A stretch of DNA of 64,000 bases from Pholis gunnellus (taxonomy: Eukaryota > Chordata > Actinopteri > Perciformes > Pholidae), in the NCBI GenBank assembly GCA_910591455.2, contig OU342808.1, positions 22,806,714-22,870,713 of the forward strand, in the 5' to 3' direction. Under the pieces are notes generated by a model. The model made no database searches and was not told where the DNA came from. It worked only from the letters and a program-made list of their open reading frames with translations. Made by a program: the position numbers and the translations under genes. Below, piece by piece: positions 62,521 to 64,000 of this stretch (position 1 is the first letter of the stretch; the number at the start of each line of letters is the position of its first letter).

Positions 62521-64000
62521 AAGAAATAAGTATGTCAAATTATCCAACCTTTTAAGTTATTAGCTGTATGACAAAATCTAAGTTTGAGCAGTTCACGAGT
62601 GAATGTTTGTACAAGTATGTCGCACAGAATCATCTGTTCGGAGCACGTTCCACGTCAGACACAAAGCGGCTTTACGTATGGTCAGTAAGGGCAGCTGGAT
62701 AAATCAGCATCGACATACAGGCCGGATTGGGATTTGGCCTTGTTGCACTCATCACGGCTATGTTGACTCCTACTAAACCCCAACACTTTCTCATAAAGGG
62801 ACAATTACCACTCTGACCCGTTATTGACCTCTATTGGTAAACAGAAGGAACTGCAACAACATTAGAAGAAGGTATTATCTCCTCTTGTTTGGAGCTGCTC
62901 ACATCTCTGAGTCAGGTAATGAGGCTTATTAGTCTTCATAGCGAGAAAGGTCTAGCTCACAGCACTGTCCTCAGTTGTTAAAGACGTAGAAAAAGTGAAT
63001 AAATGAGACCGGGGAGACTGGGAGGGTCTTGAAATTCAGGCCAGAAAAAGAAAAGACTAAAAATGAAAGCCAGAAATCTCAGCACCTGCCTGAGCAATCA
63101 ATAAGTCAGTCTTATTGATTAACAACCTTTCCAGCTACAGATACATTATCATCGTTTTGTGTACAAGTAACACATTCCACACTGATGGAAGCAGCGCTAA
63201 AAGAAAAATACTCTCGCTTTGCTGCAGCATCCGTGCAGATGACATACGGACGTGTGATGAAAGACAATTTAACCCGAAACACATGATGTAACACAAGCAG
63301 CGATAAGTCGGACCACCACCACACTTCTCAATTTCATGTGCATCCTCGCGTTCTTCCTCTTCCCTTTCTTCACACCTCCCCATACACTAACAGAAGGCAA
63401 CACACACGCACATTACCCCCCCCCCCCCCCCCCCCCCCCCCCACCCTTGTGCACATATACACACCCATACAAACACAAAGATGGATCAATTTCACATTGT
63501 CTTTCAGGATGCGGAAGATGCCGTGTCTCATTGGCAGTTTATGGCTTTTTATCACACTGTCGCCATGCAAATAAGCCATTGTTCTTCCTTTTGTTGTTGT
63601 TTTTTTTGCTTGCCATCTTTAATTTTACAGCTTGATACGTTCTAAACAATTACCTCGCCACCACAGATGCTGCATCTTGTGGCCTATTTTCTTTTAAATA
63701 GGGCAGAGTTTTTGGCAAGGCACCACCAAAACAACAGCAAAAGTTTAACTAAATGGAAAAAAAAAATGGCCTAATTATGTAGTGGTTTAAAACTCCTGAA
63801 GAGAAAGCTTTCACTTCCACCATCATAGCTTGTATCCATTCATTTGGGCTTGATTGGCTTTGCTTGGCAGACAGGCAGACATGGCACCCCCAAGCAACAG
63901 CTTTCCCACAGAGCCATTTGATCATGTGCTGACTGGGTTAAAAAGAGTGTAAATTAAAGTCCCTCCTCACTCTGACACTTTAAACACAAGACACAGGCCA
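62521..64000. other. Gene-free sequence to the window end
   Basis: Apart from the poly(C) tract, nothing is recognised. The overlapping frames at 63112-63635 on both strands are low-complexity or shadows of the C-run. Confidence 0.5.
63416..63442. repeat. Poly(C) tract, 27 C
   Basis: Uninterrupted run of 27 C on the plus strand, followed by ACCC. The exact length is uncertain for technical reasons. It generates polyproline and polyglycine in spurious frames. Confidence 0.9.

Noticed and set aside
63338..63635. Proline-rich plus-strand frames
   Set aside because: They are generated by the poly(C) tract and lack any domain outside it.
1..64000. tRNA, rRNA, CRISPR or bacterial-type operons
   Set aside because: No cloverleaf with a GTTCGAATC-type B box, no rRNA words and no regularly spaced palindromic repeats were seen. 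The sequence is vertebrate.

Overview
The window looks like teleost fish nuclear DNA, probably from a percomorph. It is AT-rich and very gene-poor, with long homopolymers and microsatellites. It carries decayed CR1/L2/Rex1-type LINE fragments and hAT-like non-autonomous elements of kinds that recur in ray-finned fish. Splice signals are vertebrate-like, and I saw no prokaryotic gene organisation, CRISPR array, rRNA or tRNA.

The only host protein-coding sequence I can support is one large minus-strand exon, 24212-25593. It encodes nearly all of the Nogo-66 receptor (rtn4r), a GPI-anchored leucine-rich-repeat receptor of neurons. The exon opens with a good splice acceptor in phase 1, as I recall for the human gene, so the first few codons lie in an upstream exon at a higher coordinate. 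The 3' UTR and candidate poly(A) signals run down towards about 23550. The remaining ~38 kb to the right is therefore probably a mixture of rtn4r intron 1 and upstream regulatory DNA. CpG-dense patches at about 42.36-42.76 kb and 55.58-55.85 kb are the best candidates for a promoter or first exon. The 42.4 kb patch has a donor that is phase-compatible with the coding exon.

Layout: 0.47-0.68 kb holds a LINE-like tail with poly(A). From 0.7 to 7.9 kb the sequence is mostly unique, with a perfect 16-bp hairpin at 6.15 kb. From 7.9 to 9.9 kb lies a transposon cluster, with two LINE fragments tail to tail and a dispersed repeat. The 10-22.5 kb stretch is gene-free, with microsatellites, a possible plus-strand noncoding exon at 15.0-15.44 kb and a MITE at 19.4 kb. 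A 668-bp hAT-like element with a perfect 8-bp target duplication sits at 22.54-23.21 kb, just downstream of rtn4r, and rtn4r itself is at about 23.5-25.6 kb. From 25.6 to 64 kb the sequence is noncoding. It contains two oppositely oriented fragments of one LINE family (28.2-28.6 and 45.8-46.7 kb), a 42-bp minisatellite (31.2-31.4 kb), hAT-like fragments (31.8 and 52.0-52.7 kb) and a 250-bp duplication (34.7 and 39.4 kb). It also holds a few stretches that read like conserved enhancers.

I found no multi-gene system. The most useful leads are the missing first exon and promoter of rtn4r, the ungapped 250-bp duplication, the perfect hairpin and the candidate regulatory blocks. Repeat family names come from recognition of characteristic ends and protein motifs, not from a database search.
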